NCBI GenBank assembly: GCA_964490935.1
Contig: CAZBEO010000090.1
Location: 1 to 12,954, forward strand
Origin: JAQVYB01 sp964490935
GTDB taxonomy: Bacteria; Verrucomicrobiota; Kiritimatiellia; RZYC01
Reading direction: 5' to 3'
Length of the DNA stretch: 12,954 nucleotides
The notes under the pieces were generated by a model, which was not told the DNA's origin, ran no database searches, and was given only the letters and a program-made list of their open reading frames with translations. A program made the translations under genes and the position numbers. Numbering within the stretch: position 1 is the first letter of the stretch; each line of letters starts with the position of its first letter. Positions 5,725 to 12,954 of the stretch are shown here, in pieces.

Positions 5725-8475
5725 TTAGCTCTTTACGCTTTGAATGGTTTCCGGTTGCGCCGCTGTGACGGACTCCCCGGGGCTTTGCCCGCTGTCTACG
5801 GTAACGACCGAATAGCGCCCGTTATGCCGAGCGGTCAGTTCTCCATAACGCTTCGACTTATTCCAGTTTTGAATCTTACTGAAATAGCCCACCACGCGTG
5901 CCTCGCCTACCACATCCTCCGACCCGCAGGACGTACAGGTTTCCAACAAACCGTTCATCACGTGATTGCAGATATTACAGTAGGTGAACTCCGGCGAAAT
6001 CGTCACCTGCGCCGACTGAGTCCGGAAGAAAACCTCCCTCATCACCTGCGCAATGACTTCAGGCGAAGGCCGTTCCTCACCCACAAAGGCGTGCGTAATC
6101 GCACCCGACTCGATCATGCTGTGATACTTCGCCTGCTCGCGAATCCGCTCCACCAGCGATACCGGGGCATCCGCCGAAAGATGAATCGAATTGGTGTAAT
6201 AGATCACATCCTCATCCGAGCCCTTGACGATATTCTTTGCTTCCTCTCGGAAATAGACCAGGTCCGTTTTGGCCAGACGACGCGCGGCACTCTCCGCAGG
6301 CGACTCTTCCAACGTGAACTTCAGGCTGTATTTCTTGGCCAGCTTTTTGATCTTAAGGAACATGTGGGCCACAATTTTCAAACCCAGCTTGGCCGCATCC
6401 CGACTCTCGTGCAGCTCCTGACCGATCAGGAAGTTCACCGCATCGTTCACGCCAATCAGGCCGATGATATACGTGCAGTCATCTAATTTGATGTAGGGCT
6501 TGCCATCGCACGACTCACGTCCGACCTGCCACAACGGGCGCCCCGGCCCACTCATCATATCGGCAATCACATTCTTTTTCTGGAGATGCGCCTGCACCGC
6601 CAACTCCATGGTCTTGTCCAACTCTTCGTAGAAGTTTTTATAGATGTCTTCGCTGCCGCGCCGTGAAGCACGGTAGGCCGCCTGTGGTATATTAATCGTA
6701 ACATTCTGGAAGCCGCAGAAGCGCATACACTCGGGATGACGCAACATGCGGTCGTCCGAAATCGTCGTGCGCAATCGGCAACAGGCCGAGAGCGTGACTT
6801 CATCGCGGTCAAAGATGAAGTACGTCGAGCCGTTCTTGCTGGCCAATTCACACGCTTCCATGTAAATCGCAAACTGCTCCTCATCCTTAAAGGTCTCATC
6901 GCTCACATGGAAGTCGCATTTCGGAAATTCAAAAATCCGCCCGTTGCGATCGCCATCAGCAAAAACCTTCAGCAGCGCCCGGCAGAATTCACGCGTTTCT
7001 TTCTGATAGTCGCCATAGGTAACGATCGATTCTCCGCGCGCAGCCAATCCAGCCTCTATTTCGTGATTGAAAATCACCGCGCCTTTTTCATCCAGCTCTT
7101 CACGAAGCACCAGCCGTTTCGCACCGTTTTCTTCTGCATACAAGTCCATCATTTTGTAGTTGCTCGGATCGCGCTGTTCGCGCAGCACTTCCGTCAACGG
7201 GACCTTCACGCCGTCTTTGCAGCGAAGCATATACCGTCCGCCCGGGCCAATAGCTGGCACCTTCTTCATGTAGCGCGGCACACCGGTGTGAATGTTGAAA
7301 TCCAGAAACAGCGTTTGGCCACCACGCGAAAAGGCATTCTGAGACCCGTTGAAAATCAGTTCCTGCGCGACCTGTTTCAGGTCATTGAAGGTCATGCCCT
7401 CCAAATAGGGTGCATAAAGAATATTGATATAGGCAATCCCCAGCGCACCGGCATAATTCGCCTGCATTGAAGCCAGGAAGGTATTCAGATGCCCCGTCAG
7501 CACCGAAGCCGAGCGGGCCGGATTCGATTCCGTGTTCAGATTCGACAGCCCGCGCAATCCGAATTTCTTCACATACTCGATCGAGTGCGAAGAACAGTAC
7601 ACGCGATGCGGATAGCCCAGGTCGTGCAGATGCACCGCACCAGTGTCATGCGCACGTTTCACTTCTTTGCTGAAAATCGTATCCAGTGCCCACTGCTTCA
7701 GCACCAACTCCGCAATGCCCAGGTTCACCGCTTCCGGATTGTTGTTCACAATGTTGCTGTTTTCCGTGGACTTGGAAAACATCAAACTCTCCACATAGTC
7801 ACGGGAAAGCCGATAGAGAGAAAGATCGCGCAGTTGCGCATTGAAGCCGCGCTCCATGATTTCATTGTTCACCAGCTCACGAATCAACGTACTGTTCACA
7901 CAGGAAATCTCGCCACCAATAATGCGATTCTCCACCGACTTCGCGATGTTGATTGCCTCTTCCACCGAAAGAGACGTCTTGTCAATAATCTGCTTCACAA
8001 TCCGCTGACGATCCCACGGCAACGTCACATTCTGCGTCGTGGACTCCACCAGAAGCAGGCTCGCGTCCGTCACATCAATGCGTGCATTCTGATTGCCGCC
8101 CCGCACCCGGATGCGACTACGGGCCATCTCGCGCGCTTTACGATATCGTTTGTAGGAAGCGACAATCAAGGCCTCGCCATTTTCAGCCATGATGATTTCG
8201 GCCAGGTCCTGCACGTCCTCAATATTCGGAATGCGTTTGCCCTGTTCGTCCGGGTAGACGTAGTACTCGCTCGAGGGATTCGTCAACTGGCTGATCACCT
8301 GCTCCGTCATTTTTGCCGCGCTCTGCTCGCGCCGAGGTTGTTTCTGCTCTCTGCTGACCTCATCGAAGGCCCGCTGAACGGCACTCTCAATCTTCTCTTT
8401 TCTGAACGGAACCACCAGGCCAGACCGTTTCCTGAAACCATCAAATCCCTCTGCCTGAATTTTCTCATTACTCAT
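5725..8475 (-). CDS. nrdD: Anaerobic (class III) ribonucleoside-triphosphate reductase
   Basis: Glycyl-radical enzyme that reduces ribonucleoside triphosphates to dNTPs without oxygen. With the start at 8475 it has 916 residues, longer than the common 600-720. Residues 18-116 form an ATP-cone (VVPFRKEKIESAV to YKRYRKARE), the allosteric nucleotide site. Residues 150-230 look like a second, degenerate cone. The barrel carries HLHDLGYPHRVYC with Cys294 and the pair Cys565-Cys566 in SACCRL. C833/C836 and C847/C850 form the zinc site, and Gly863 in ARVVGYFS is the glycyl-radical residue. A tail of about 35 residues follows. An in-frame ATG at 8499 also exists. I chose 8475 because GAGAGGGAAG lies ahead of it and because a TATAAT box at 8510-8515 would put a transcript start almost on top of 8499. 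It is the first gene of nrdD - redoxin - nrdG. Confidence 0.95.
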   Translation of the reverse strand: MSNEKIQAEGFDGFRKRSGLVVPFRKEKIESAVQRAFDEVSREQKQPRREQSAAKMTEQVISQLTNPSSEYYVYPDEQGKRIPNIEDVQDLAEIIMAENGEALIVASYKRYRKAREMARSRIRVRGGNQNARIDVTDASLLLVESTTQNVTLPWDRQRIVKQIIDKTSLSVEEAINIAKSVENRIIGGEISCVNSTLIRELVNNEIMERGFNAQLRDLSLYRLSRDYVESLMFSKSTENSNIVNNNPEAVNLGIAELVLKQWALDTIFSKEVKRAHDTGAVHLHDLGYPHRVYCSSHSIEYVKKFGLRGLSNLNTESNPARSASVLTGHLNTFLASMQANYAGALGIAYINILYAPYLEGMTFNDLKQVAQELIFNGSQNAFSRGGQTLFLDFNIHTGVPRYMKKVPAIGPGGRYMLRCKDGVKVPLTEVLREQRDPSNYKMMDLYAEENGAKRLVLREELDEKGAVIFNHEIEAGLAARGESIVTYGDYQKETREFCRALLKVFADGDRNGRIFEFPKCDFHVSDETFKDEEQFAIYMEACELASKNGSTYFIFDRDEVTLSACCRLRTTISDDRMLRHPECMRFCGFQNVTINIPQAAYRASRRGSEDIYKNFYEELDKTMELAVQAHLQKKNVIADMMSGPGRPLWQVGRESCDGKPYIKLDDCTYIIGLIGVNDAVNFLIGQELHESRDAAKLGLKIVAHMFLKIKKLAKKYSLKFTLEESPAESAARRLAKTDLVYFREEAKNIVKGSDEDVIYYTNSIHLSADAPVSLVERIREQAKYHSMIESGAITHAFVGEERPSPEVIAQVMREVFFRTQSAQVTISPEFTYCNICNHVMNGLLETCTSCGSEDVVGEARVVGYFSKIQNWNKSKRYGELTARHNGRYSVVTVDSGQSPGESVTAAQPETIQSVKS

Positions 8476-8481
8476 GTCGCA

Positions 8482-8491
8482 CTTCCCTCTC
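8482..8491 (-). promoter_or_regulatory. Ribosome binding site deciding the nrdD start
   Basis: On the minus strand GAGAGGGAAG lies 6 to 15 bases before the ATG at 8475. The alternative ATG at 8499 has only AGAG directly against it, with no spacing. Confidence 0.5.
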
Positions 8492-8509
8492 TTTTTCATC
8501 TCTGTTTTT

Positions 8510-8515
8510 ATTATA
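8510..8515 (-). promoter_or_regulatory. TATAAT -10 box upstream of nrdD
   Basis: A perfect TATAAT reads on the minus strand 34 bases before the nrdD start at 8475. No good -35 hexamer lies 16-18 bases further upstream (the sequence there is near CCAATT). It may be a weak or activator-dependent second promoter, or chance in an AT-rich stretch. Confidence 0.35.
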
Positions 8516-8548
8516 AATGCCGATCAAAATAAAATTGGAGCAAGCCTG

Positions 8549-8614
8549 TTAACAAGTCGGATAATAAGTGCAGGCGAACGGGTTGGGTGATGCTTGATTT
8601 TCGATACTGTGCAT
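8549..8614 (-). CDS. 21-residue leader ORF upstream of nrdD
   Basis: Short reading frame of 21 codons plus TAA. It begins MHSIENQA and ends CTYYPTC, with two cysteines and paired tyrosines near the end. AAGGAG (8627-8622) lies seven bases before its ATG, the best Shine-Dalgarno match in this region, and a promoter-like TTGACA-17-CATTAT lies 65 bases further up. It ends 73 bases before the nrdD start on the same strand. It could be a leader peptide that couples translation or attenuation to nrdD, or an independent small protein. I do not recognise it. Short frames arise by chance; the ribosome binding site and promoter are what support it. Confidence 0.4.
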   Translation of the reverse strand: MHSIENQASPNPFACTYYPTC

Positions 8615-8678
8615 TTTCCGTCTCCTTCGCTGGCTGGTCTTCACAACGCTGCGTTAGACACTCCCGCAAAACGGAAAG

Positions 8679-8707
8679 ATAATGCCACCGCTCTAAAAAA
8701 GTGTCAA
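8679..8707 (-). promoter_or_regulatory. Promoter for the nrdD operon
   Basis: On the minus strand a perfect TTGACA (8707-8702) is followed, after 17 bases, by CATTAT (8684-8679), four of six to the -10 consensus. The predicted transcript start is near 8672, giving a leader of about 200 bases before nrdD that includes the short ORF at 8614-8549. This fits a housekeeping sigma-factor promoter. Confidence 0.55.
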
Positions 8708-8757
8708 CGGCCTTTTTAATACATTTTGTTGCTTTTTCTAATAATCGCCATATTACA

Positions 8758-8773
8758 CCACTATATATGGTAT
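8758..8773. promoter_or_regulatory. NrdR-box-like site
   Basis: CCACTATATATGGTAT agrees with the NrdR box consensus (acaCwAtATaTwGtgt) at 13 of 16 positions by my count, including the core CTATATATnG. NrdR is the repressor of ribonucleotide reductase genes. The site lies about 50 bases upstream of the -35 of the nrdD promoter. NrdR sites usually occur in pairs about three helical turns apart and overlap promoters; I find no good second copy. It may also lie in the rpe promoter region on the other strand. Confidence 0.35.
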
Positions 8774-9017
8774 TTATGGTCTTTTCAGCCACCGGTTCGT
8801 TTTTACTTTTTTTCCCCTTGCAAACAGATTCTTGAAGTGCTCTTCCCGTATCACACTGGAAATCAATTGCTTAGTTTTTCAGCCCCATTTTTATCGTCGA
8901 AAATGGATGCGATCTTCAGGGAAGGAAAAGCCCGAGCTGACAAACCGTGCGGATTGCGACTGGACAAGCCCTCCCATTTTCTGCCAGCATCCCCTCTCAG
9001 AAATGCAAGAGGTTATT

Positions 9018-9686
9018 ATGAAAAAAACAAACTGGATCGCACCCTCCATTCTCTCCGCCGACTTTTCCCGCCTGGGAGAGGAGGTTCAAGACGTTGTAAA
9101 AGCAGGGGCAGACCTGATTCATTTCGACGTGATGGACAACCACTACGTCCCCAACCTGACGGTCGGCCCGCTGGTTTGCGAAGCACTGGCAAAACGTCAG
9201 TTCAACATCCCTCTGGATATCCATCTCATGACGCGCCCGGTGGATTCCTTGGTACCCTCCTTTGCCAAGGCCGGAGCGACGTATATCTCCTTCCATCCCG
9301 AAGCAACGGATCATGTGGACCGCACCATCAACCTGATACGGGAACACGGCGCAAAACCGGGACTGGCATTCAATCCCGCCACCCCGCTTGACGCACTGAA
9401 CTATACTCTGCACAAACTCGATCTGGTGCTGATCATGTCGGTCAACCCTGGATTCGGGGGCCAGACGTTTATGCCCGAAATGCTTCGCAAGATCAGCGAA
9501 GTCCGGTCCATGATTGAAAAGTCAGGCAAGCCGATTCGACTCGAGGTGGATGGCGGAATCAACGCCAACAATATACGCGCCGTCATGGACGCGGGCGCGG
9601 ACACCTTTGTCGCCGGTTCCGCCATTTTCTCGGTGCCCGACTACGCCGATGTCATAAGTCAAATGCGTCGAGAAATGGCCGACTGA
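9018..9686 (+). CDS. rpe: Ribulose-phosphate 3-epimerase
   Basis: Cytosolic TIM-barrel enzyme of the pentose phosphate pathway that interconverts ribulose 5-phosphate and xylulose 5-phosphate. The 222 residues are the normal length. The metal site is complete: His35 and Asp37 in IHFDVMD, His69 in DIHLM, and Asp178 in LEVDGG; Asp37 and Asp178 are also the acid-base pair. The mobile loop MSVNPGFGGQ is at 140-149 and the phosphate-binding VDGGIN and VAGSAIF segments are intact. The start at ATG 9018 has AAGAGG (9007-9012) five bases upstream. The frame stays open upstream to 8832 without a ribosome binding site, so that extension is not used. It is a single gene, divergent from nrdD and convergent with the coiled-coil gene 50 bp downstream. 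Confidence 0.96.
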   Translation: MKKTNWIAPSILSADFSRLGEEVQDVVKAGADLIHFDVMDNHYVPNLTVGPLVCEALAKRQFNIPLDIHLMTRPVDSLVPSFAKAGATYISFHPEATDHVDRTINLIREHGAKPGLAFNPATPLDALNYTLHKLDLVLIMSVNPGFGGQTFMPEMLRKISEVRSMIEKSGKPIRLEVDGGINANNIRAVMDAGADTFVAGSAIFSVPDYADVISQMRREMAD

Positions 9687-9736
9687 TCGGTTAAATCGAT
9701 CTGGACAGCGACCCGAAATGGAGATCAAAATCCGAC

Positions 9737-12700
9737 TTACTTGCTGATAGCTTCGGTCTCTTTCATCAGCGATTCAATTCGATTTCCAAACGCATCCATC
9801 TCCTGTTTCAAACGCGACGCTGCTTTCTCGTCATACCCCTTACGCTGAACCTCCATGCGGTGAAGTCGCTTCATCATATCTTCGTTCGAGGCGCGCAACG
9901 CTTTCAGTGAATCGCTGATGTCACGACTTATCACCAGGGACCGAGTCAACTCGGCATTTCGCGCTTCCAAATCACGCCCCGCCGATTTAAGCCCCACAAC
10001 CTCCTGCGCCAAGTTCTGCGATCTATTTTCCAATTCCGCTTTCTGCTGCTGAATCTGATTCAGCATCACTTGCCTCGCCGCCAAATCAGCATCACCCGCC
10101 TTAACCTTCAGGCCCAGTTCGGCCAGTTCGCGTTCCTTCTCGCCCAGCTTTAATTCGTCATCAACCAAACTCTGGGAAATCTTTTTAATCCGCCCTTGAA
10201 GTTGCGCAACCTCTTCTTCTTTTTTCCGCACCCTTTCCCGAGCCAGGGCCGAAGAATCCACCATCTCATCCACTTTCCTTGTCAACTCAACAAACTTGCC
10301 GGATAGGCCCTCGCGATCCGTACGCAAACGATCACGATCAAGATTTGCCCGTTCCAACTCCTGCTGAAGCCGCTCGGCATCCGCTACCGACTCAGACAAG
10401 GCCGCCTCCGCCATCGTCCGCTTCTCGTCAATGAGTTTGGCCCTGTAACTGGCTTCCTTAAGAGTCTCTTCAACCTTCGCCTTTTCACCTGTGAGAGATG
10501 CAACTCTCTTACTCAGCAAGGAGGCCTGCTCTTCCAAACTCTTCCGGCCCGTCACAGCCTCCTGCAAGGCTTCCTCAAAATTCACACGTTCCGATTCATT
10601 CAGACGCAACGACTCCGACTTCGTCCCAAGCTCTGCCTGCAGCGTTTTGTTCTCACGCTCAAACGTCTCCATCTGCTGCCGAATTTTTGCGTTCTCTTTT
10701 TGCACCGCGTCACGCAGCTCTTCCCTTTCACGAAGGTCCATCCGAAGAGACGCCATCTGATCGGCAACTTCCTGTAAAGCCTTTTCGAGTTCCTTACGGC
10801 TCTGCTCACTCTGTGCCAGTTGATTCTGAGAAAGAGACAACTCCCCCTTCAGGCGCTCCAACATCTGCGTGTCCGACACTCGCTGCACCTCCTGGTCCGA
10901 CTTCTCCTTCGAAAGCTTCGCATACCTTAAGTCTAAATCCTGCAGAGAACCGTCTTTCGACTTCAACTGGCCTTCCATATCCTTCTTCGCAGCAGCCAAC
11001 GAAGCCAATTCCTTCTCCGTCGCTCCCTGCTTTTCTTCCAGCGCCTTGCGCTCCTTCTCGCTGCCAGCAAACGCGCTCTCCGACTTCGCCAAATCACCTT
11101 TCAACCCCTCCAGCGCCTTCGCATCCGCTGCTCGCTGGCTTTCGAGGTCTTTTTTCGCTGATTCAAGCCTTACCAACTGGCTTTCCAACCCCTTCTTCGA
11201 CTCGCTCAACGTCTCCACCTCTTTACGGGCCGATGCCGCCTGAGAAGATACATTCTGAAGAGCCTTTTCCAACTCCTGACGGCCCTTCTCGCTCGATGCA
11301 AACTGCCCCTGCAAAACATCCTTCTCCTTTGTGACCTTCGCGTACTTCGCGTTTAAATCCTGCAGAGCCCCGTCTTTCGACTTCAACTGGCCTTCCATAT
11401 CCTTCTTCGCAGCAGCCAACGAAGCCAATTCCTTCTCCGTCGCTCCCTGCTTTTCTTCCAGCGCCTTGCGCTCCTTCTCGCTGCCAGCAAACGCGCTCTC
11501 CGACTTCGCCAAATCACCTTTCAACCCCTCCAGCGCCTTCGCATCCGCTGCTCGCTGGCTTTCGAGGTCTTTTTTCGCTGATTCAAGCCTTACCAACTGG
11601 CTTTCCAACCCCTTCTTCGACTCGCTCAACGTCTCCACCTCTTTACGGGCCGATGCCGCCTGAGAAGAAACATTCTGAAGGGCTTTCTCCAACTCCTGGC
11701 GACCCTTTTCACTCGATGCAAATTGCCCTTGAACCTTCGTCAAATCACCCTGCAACCCCGCCAAAGCCTTCGCATCTGATTCGCGCTGTGCTTCCAGCGT
11801 ATCCCTCTCTTTCGCGAGATTCGCGTACTTTGTGTTTAAATCCTGCAAAGCCCCGTCTTTCGACTTCAATGACGCATCCATATCCTTCTTCGCAGCATCC
11901 AACGATGCCAGCTCCTGCTCCACGGCCTGCAAATTCGCCTGCGTCGTCACCAGCTTTGCGTCCAACGCTTTCCGCCCCGCCTCGCTGCCTGCAAAAGCAC
12001 GCTCCGACTTCACCAAATCGCCTTTCAACCCTTCCAACTCCTTAGCATCCGACACACGCTGGCTTTCGAGGTCCTTTTTCACCGCATCCAGCTTCGACAA
12101 TTGGGTTTCCAATCCCTTCTTCGACTCGCTCAACTGATCCACCTCTTTACGGGCCGACGCCACCTGCGATGATACATTTTGAAGAGCCTTTTCCAACTCC
12201 TGACGCCCCTTCTCGCTCGATGCAAATTGAACCTGCACCTTCGTCAAATCACCCTTCAACCCAGCCAACGCCTTCGCATCGGACTCGCGCTGAGCTTCAA
12301 GCGCATCCCTCTCTTTCGCGAGCTTCGCGTGTTTCGCGGTCAACGCTTGCAGTGCCCCGTCCTTCGACTTCAATGACGCATCCAAATCCTTCTTCACCGC
12401 ACCCAGCGACGCCAATTGCTTCTCCACCGACACCAAACTCGCCTGCGTTGCCTGCTGCTTCGCTTCAAGCGCCTTCCGCCCCGCCTCACTGCCTGCAAAC
12501 GCGCTCTCCGACTTCGCCAAATCGCCTTTCAACCCCTCCAACGCTTTCGCATCCGTTGCACGTTGGGTTTCGAGGTCCTTTTTCGCTGCTTCAAGCTTTA
12601 CCAATTGGCTTTCCAACCCCGTCTTCGCACCGGCTAACTGCTCCACCTCTTTGCGGGCCGACGCCGCCTGAGACGAAACATTCTGAAGGGCCTTTTCCAA

Positions 12701-12954
12701 CTCCTGACGACCCTTCTCACTCGAGGCAAACTGCCCCTGCAAAACATCCTTCTCCTTTGTGACCTTCGCGTACTTCGCGTTTAAATCCTGCAGAGCCCCG
12801 TCTTTCGACTTCAACTGGCCTTCCATATCCTTCTTCGCAGCAGCCAACGAAGCCAATTCCTTCTCCGTCGCTCCCTGCTTTTCTTCCAGCGCCTTGCGCT
12901 CCTTCTCGCTGCCAGCAAACGCGCTCTCCGACTTCGCCAAATCACCTTTCAACC
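9737..12954 (-). CDS. Giant repetitive coiled-coil protein, C-terminal part (5' end outside window)
   Basis: The frame stays open to the window edge, so at least 1,071 residues are present and the N-terminus is missing. The visible part contains no proline, cysteine or tryptophan and is rich in Ala, Lys, Glu, Leu, Ser and Gln, with a continuous heptad pattern: a long alpha-helical coiled coil. The first 620 or so visible residues are units starting KGDL(A/V)KS of 140, 168, 168 and 140 residues, then a partial unit. The last 370 are non-repetitive coiled coil (from about KGELSLSQNQLAQSE) ending MKETEAISK. No enzymatic domain or membrane segment is visible. Long rods like this serve as structural or scaffolding elements, but the role and location cannot be told without the N-terminus. 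The gene converges on rpe. Confidence 0.85.
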   Translation of the reverse strand, partial: LKGDLAKSESAFAGSEKERKALEEKQGATEKELASLAAAKKDMEGQLKSKDGALQDLNAKYAKVTKEKDVLQGQFASSEKGRQELEKALQNVSSQAASARKEVEQLAGAKTGLESQLVKLEAAKKDLETQRATDAKALEGLKGDLAKSESAFAGSEAGRKALEAKQQATQASLVSVEKQLASLGAVKKDLDASLKSKDGALQALTAKHAKLAKERDALEAQRESDAKALAGLKGDLTKVQVQFASSEKGRQELEKALQNVSSQVASARKEVDQLSESKKGLETQLSKLDAVKKDLESQRVSDAKELEGLKGDLVKSERAFAGSEAGRKALDAKLVTTQANLQAVEQELASLDAAKKDMDASLKSKDGALQDLNTKYANLAKERDTLEAQRESDAKALAGLQGDLTKVQGQFASSEKGRQELEKALQNVSSQAASARKEVETLSESKKGLESQLVRLESAKKDLESQRAADAKALEGLKGDLAKSESAFAGSEKERKALEEKQGATEKELASLAAAKKDMEGQLKSKDGALQDLNAKYAKVTKEKDVLQGQFASSEKGRQELEKALQNVSSQAASARKEVETLSESKKGLESQLVRLESAKKDLESQRAADAKALEGLKGDLAKSESAFAGSEKERKALEEKQGATEKELASLAAAKKDMEGQLKSKDGSLQDLDLRYAKLSKEKSDQEVQRVSDTQMLERLKGELSLSQNQLAQSEQSRKELEKALQEVADQMASLRMDLREREELRDAVQKENAKIRQQMETFERENKTLQAELGTKSESLRLNESERVNFEEALQEAVTGRKSLEEQASLLSKRVASLTGEKAKVEETLKEASYRAKLIDEKRTMAEAALSESVADAERLQQELERANLDRDRLRTDREGLSGKFVELTRKVDEMVDSSALARERVRKKEEEVAQLQGRIKKISQSLVDDELKLGEKERELAELGLKVKAGDADLAARQVMLNQIQQQKAELENRSQNLAQEVVGLKSAGRDLEARNAELTRSLVISRDISDSLKALRASNEDMMKRLHRMEVQRKGYDEKAASRLKQEMDAFGNRIESLMKETEAISK
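10950..11248 (-). repeat. 299-bp perfect direct repeat, copy 1 (copy 2 at 11370-11668)
   Basis: Bases 10950-11248 are identical to 11370-11668 at an offset of 420. The match ends at 10949/11369 (A versus C) and at 11249/11669 (T versus A). Identity extends through third codon positions, so it reflects recent copying rather than protein-level constraint. Confidence 0.9.
11298..11526 (-). repeat. 229-bp perfect direct repeat, copy 1 (copy 2 at 12726-12954)
   Basis: Bases 11298-11526 equal 12726-12954 at an offset of 1,428 bp. The copy is cut by the window edge, so it is probably longer. Intervening units are clearly more diverged than this pair. Confidence 0.9.

Larger units (their letters stand above)
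8476..9017. other. Divergent regulatory region between nrdD and rpe
   Basis: This 542-bp region separates the divergent nrdD and rpe genes. The nrdD side carries the promoter, leader ORF and boxes listed separately. A small hairpin (8637-8659: GTCT/AGAC outside AACG/CGTT, with a four-base bulge) lies just ahead of the leader ORF ribosome binding site. The rpe side (about 8770-9017) has T-rich sequence and a weak promoter candidate, TTGCTT (8867-8872), 17 bases, TTTATC (8890-8895). I recognise no riboswitch. Open frames crossing this part lack ribosome binding sites and look non-coding. Confidence 0.6.
10850..12949 (-). repeat. Tandem in-frame repeats of 420 and 504 bp within the coiled-coil gene
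   Basis: Units counted from the Lys codon of KGDL occupy 12949-12530 (420 bp), 12529-12026 (504), 12025-11522 (504), 11521-11102 (420) and a partial 11101-10850 (252). All lengths are multiples of 84 bp, or 28 residues (four heptads). The short units differ from the long ones by losses of 7 residues (before the KELASL-like segment) and 21 residues (before QFASSEKGRQEL). Another unit begins at the window edge. Confidence 0.9.

Noticed and set aside
7489..8532. Long plus-strand frame (347 codons) antisense to nrdD
   Set aside because: The minus strand holds an unmistakable NrdD with all motifs; the antisense product is His/Arg/Leu-rich without recognisable features and is a codon-bias shadow.
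8721..8736. Possible second NrdR box (ACATTTTGTTG region)
   Set aside because: Poor match to the core and the spacing to the first site (about 39 bases) is not the usual three helical turns.
8511..8792. Minus-strand frame of 93 codons starting at GTG upstream of nrdD
   Set aside because: No ribosome binding site. It runs through the nrdD promoter and overlaps the leader ORF in another frame, so I treat it as chance, though not with certainty.
8911..8980. GC-rich segment before rpe examined as a possible riboswitch
   Set aside because: A few short complementary stretches are present, but no known riboswitch core sequence can be recognised.
8832..9017. In-frame upstream extension of rpe
   Set aside because: Ribulose-phosphate 3-epimerases begin close to the APSILSAD segment, and AAGAGG fixes the start at 9018.
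9685..9701. GATCG/CGATC hairpin between rpe and the coiled-coil gene as a terminator
   Set aside because: Only five pairs and no T-run on either strand.
10498..12762. Plus-strand frames opposite the coiled-coil gene, themselves repetitive
   Set aside because: Their repeats are only the antisense of the coiled-coil units, and the products are proline/serine-rich with no independent start signals.
10850..12954. Regularly spaced repeats that might suggest a CRISPR-like array
   Set aside because: Units of 420-504 bp lie within one open frame and encode heptad repeats; there are no 25-40 bp repeats with unique spacers.

Overview
The window reads as chromosomal DNA of an anaerobic or facultative Gram-negative-type bacterium. 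A member of the PVC group (Verrucomicrobiota/Kiritimatiellota-like) is my best guess. The reasons are a Chlamydia/Verrucomicrobia-like ParC with a short C-terminal domain, an oxygen-sensitive class III ribonucleotide reductase locus, a GapN-type dehydrogenase, and intergenic palindromic repeats of a kind I associate with those genomes. The taxonomic guess is inference from memory, not a search result.

Layout, left to right. (1) 133-2250 (+): type IIA topoisomerase subunit A, most like ParC. It is flanked by a 45-bp inverted repeat (1-45 and 2320-2364) and followed by a clear rho-independent terminator (2391-2423). (2) 2251-2879: a 629-bp non-coding stretch with the right arm of that repeat, the terminator, two diverged 25-bp direct repeats and a perfectly centred 83-bp imperfect palindrome (2579-2661). 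(3) 2880-4502 (+): GapN-like NADP-dependent glyceraldehyde-3-phosphate dehydrogenase. (4) 4523-8475 (-): anaerobic ribonucleotide reductase locus in the order nrdD - glutaredoxin-like redoxin - nrdG, convergent with gapN. A terminator-like hairpin lies between the redoxin and nrdG. (5) 8476-9017: a 542-bp divergent intergenic region holding a promoter-like TTGACA-17-CATTAT on the minus strand, a 21-codon leader ORF with a strong Shine-Dalgarno sequence, a TATAAT box, and a NrdR-box-like palindrome. (6) 9018-9686 (+): ribulose-phosphate 3-epimerase. (7) 9737-12954 (-): the C-terminal 1,070 or so residues of a very large coiled-coil protein whose 5' end lies beyond the window. It is built of 140- and 168-residue units, all exact multiples of the heptad and of 28 residues.

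Taken together, Rpe (pentose phosphates), GapN (NADPH) and NrdDG plus redoxin (dNTPs without oxygen) are compatible with nucleotide precursor supply under anoxia. They sit in separate transcription units, so functional linkage is only suggested. The least ordinary parts are the repeat-framed parC, the leader ORF and intra-operon terminator of the nrdD locus, and the heptad-quantised coiled-coil repeats with long stretches of perfect nucleotide identity.
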